Made by a program: the position numbers and the translations under genes. DNA of 64,000 nt, taken from the NCBI GenBank assembly GCA_037178975.1, contig JASJZH010000006.1, positions 5,642,001 to 5,706,000 on the forward strand. The letters are read 5' to 3'. The DNA is from Oscheius tipulae (lineage: Eukaryota > Nematoda > Chromadorea > Rhabditida > Rhabditidae). Shown piece by piece: positions 62,101 to 64,000 of the stretch (positions are counted from its first letter, which is position 1; the number at the start of each line of letters is the position of its first letter). Below the pieces are notes generated by a model. That model had not been told where the DNA came from. It was given only the letters and a program-made list of their open reading frames with translations, and did no database searches.

Positions 62101-62638
62101 AAGAGTGATACGAAAAGCAAGTAAAAGGAAGATCTCCAAAAGACAAGTATCTCATGCTGATGACCTCATTCAAGTAGAATTTTTGAAGTAACGAACTAAA
62201 TTTTACTTCAGATAAGCAGCATTCGAGAGAACAATGGTACAGTAGAAGTTGTCTTTGATGTGGTCGAAAGCCCTATAATTGAAGATGATTTGCTTTCATT
62301 GAGTAATCAGGAAATGTCCGAATACTTTGACTATCCAGTGAATTTTCTCGTCAATCAAACTGTTATTATTCAGGTTATTTCTCTAACGAGGGTAGAAGAT
62401 TTCGGCGACAGTCGGTTCATCTACATCCTTGCTGCTTTTGGAGCAGCTGTCATGACATTTTTCTGTCTCTGTTGCATATTCCAATCTATCATCAAGAGGA
62501 TGTCTCAAGCGGTAAATGACTTTTTATTGTCTGAATCGGAAGTTTCAGCTGCTTGTTTCGGTCGGTAGGCGCTTCCACAAACAACCAGTGCCAGAAAATA
62601 ATCAGGATCTCTACCAAACTGCAAATGCCCCTTATTAA
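59161..62638 (+). CDS. Mucin-like type I membrane glycoprotein
   Basis: The ATG at 59161 follows a TTTTATTTTAG acceptor and starts a signal peptide (MRLLFIGIWIISGSLAG). A long ectodomain follows with many N-glycosylation sites and a few cysteines (PSCCSAGG, IGCNCRS), then a Ser/Thr/Pro/Glu-rich mucin-like stretch (about 61190-61560; TVESSPTTASTLPQTVEVTE), a more ordered membrane-near part (LVLTLRLPDNVVGRSINITD, RRVIRKASKRKISKRQ, VEVVFDVVESP), one membrane span (FIYILAAFGAAVMTFFCLCC) and a 45-residue cytoplasmic tail ending NQDLYQTANAPY with two tyrosines. The basic run before the membrane could be a cleavage site, and the ordered part might be a SEA-like fold; I did not identify either firmly. 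About fourteen exons. Its stop is 83 bases from the stop of the convergent transporter gene. Confidence 0.75.
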
Positions 62639-62721
62639 CGTCTTTCAAGTTATGTGTAAATCAAAATGGTGATCTCTAACTCATATCATTAGACTCGTTT
62701 TCAATGCATTTGGATAAATGA

Positions 62722-64000
62722 TTAAAGTTTCGTTTTTTCCACGACCGATATGACTGCTGGACACTTGGCGGGAACAACACGATCCTTCTTTCCTTCTTTG
62801 CTGTTCCGATAACCATATGTCATGTAGATTAACACGCCTGAACAAGTTTGAGATTATTTAAGTTTCGTCCTACCTATAGCAACCCAGATGATAAGTCTAA
62901 TCCAGGTGAGATAGTTGAGATAGATCATCATACAGGTGTTGATAGCCAGGCTGAGCAGAGGAATGTACGGCACAAGCGGTACTTTATAGGTCAAAGCGAT
63001 GTTGTTTTCTTCATGGCAAAGAACAAAAAACAGTCCGCATAGAGTGATGACAGTTCCAACTACTAGCCAAATGATTCCCAGAAAGTTCAATTGGGGATCA
63101 ACAAAAAGAAAAGTTCAGTCAAAAAAATAGTTACCTAATTTAACTTTCAAAGCAAGTATTACGACTCCGAGAATAAAAACGATAATGGCAATAGCCACTG
63201 TACGCTGTTTCAGCATCGACACCAGTTGTGAACGGTAGGGAACGTTGACACGAAGTTGGCTCTCTGAATACTGTACTGTTTGCAAACAATCACTCAACCT
63301 GTTCCATCCTTTATGCTTTCTGGTTGATATCTTAAAAGAAGAACACTTGCAGATACAAATGAATAGGCCATGAGTGTCCCGAGCGACAAAAAGTCCACAA
63401 GTGCATTGAGATCGAAGACGAGAGCTATCACTGCATTGATCAAAGTGGAGAGGATGATTGAATTCAGAGGAATCTGAATGCTACCTTTGTTACTTTTTCT
63501 CAACATACCTTAGTTACATTATTGATCTTTGCTAAGAACGAGAACAACAAGCCATCATCAGCCATAGCATAAACGGCTCGCGGCAGCGCAAACGCTCCAG
63601 TCATCTAAAAAGTTGTATGGGGCCAACGCAACAGACCTGGTTGTTCATAATGGCCAGAAGAGCCCCGGCAGATACAATGTACATTGCATAGGTTAGACCT
63701 TTTGCTTGGAAAGCTGCTGCAAATGAAGCATTTGGATCTATCTGCAAAACTGTAAAACAAAGAAAAAGTGGCGAGAACCTGGTCGTAAGGGAGCATCACA
63801 GTCAAAGCAGCCGCCATCAGTATGTACACGGTTGTGACTAAGCCAAGAGAGAGGAAGGTAGCAATCGGGATCGTTCTCCGTGGATCTAGAACCTAATACT
63901 GTATAAAAACAAGCCTACTTTTTGCTTCTTCTCCGGCGGTGGCCAAGGCCTCAAAGCCAATGAATGAGAAGAATACAGCGCCTGCTCCTGACAAAGTCCC
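62722..64000 (-). CDS. Cationic amino-acid transporter (SLC7/CAT type), 3' part
   Basis: This is the C-terminal half of a multi-helix APC-superfamily transporter; the 5' end lies beyond 64000. The readable pieces include the conserved block [74 protein letters not shown] (then LLLRYQPES), and the last helices ([65 protein letters not shown]). The tail ends SVVEKTKL with TAA at 62722-62724. The order and the extra C-terminal helices fit the CAT subfamily (arginine, lysine or related transport) rather than the heteromeric light chains. Substrate cannot be told from the sequence. Introns of about 45 bases. Confidence 0.88.

Overview
The window is nuclear DNA of a free-living or rhabditid-type nematode, not C. 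elegans itself. The evidence is genes broken by many very short introns of about 38-50 bases with TTTCAG-like acceptors, start codons placed directly behind such acceptors (the pattern of trans-spliced leader sites), a cuticle collagen, and a set of nematode-type genes. All proteins were reconstructed by reading across introns by eye, so exon edges are approximate and no database search was run.

Layout from left to right: an unassigned left edge (1-2261); a TYW2-type tRNA wybutosine enzyme (+, 2262-4264); a cuticle collagen (+, 5381-6618); an RMI1/TDRD3-type OB-fold protein with an RGG tail (-, 7232-8671); a palindromic non-autonomous DNA transposon with an 8-bp target duplication (8702-9248); protein xylosyltransferase sqv-6 (-, 9504-12527); a BMP-type ligand, probably tig-2 (+, 13105-14679); a cytochrome b561 (-, 14936-16114); the peroxisomal AAA+ protein prx-6 (+, 16899-19576); a receptor kinase whose catalytic loop is broken (-, 19664-22487); the NatB catalytic subunit NAA20 (+, 23270-23947); a decayed chemoreceptor-like region (about 24.3-25.3 kb); a Q/N-rich secreted protein and a Pro/Ser-rich secreted protein (+, 26909-28714); a Kunitz-containing secreted protein (-, 28960-30314); ER glucosidase II alpha (-, 31636-35069); a 3 kb gene-poor stretch; beta-heavy spectrin sma-1 (+, 38156-53052, the largest gene); an ACSF2-type acyl-CoA synthetase (-, 53649-56413); a stretch with several unassigned coding-like pieces (56.4-59.05 kb); a mucin-like type I membrane protein (+, 59161-62638); and the 3' part of a cationic amino-acid transporter (-, 62722 to the window edge).

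The genes are mainly housekeeping and developmental. From memory, sqv-6, tig-2, prx-6, aagr-3, natb-1, sma-1 and ACSF2-like acs genes lie on chromosome V in C. elegans, so the window probably comes from the equivalent chromosome. Two neighbour pairs (tig-2/prx-6 and aagr-3/NAA20) seem to be kept close.

The most notable observations are a BMP ligand lacking the cysteine that links the dimer, a receptor kinase with HGS in place of HRD, the transposon 31 bases upstream of a start codon, an open in-frame extension behind the NAA20 stop codon, alternative first and last exons of sma-1, and unassigned minus-strand coding-like exons near 58.4-59.0 kb. I did not find a clearly new multi-gene system.
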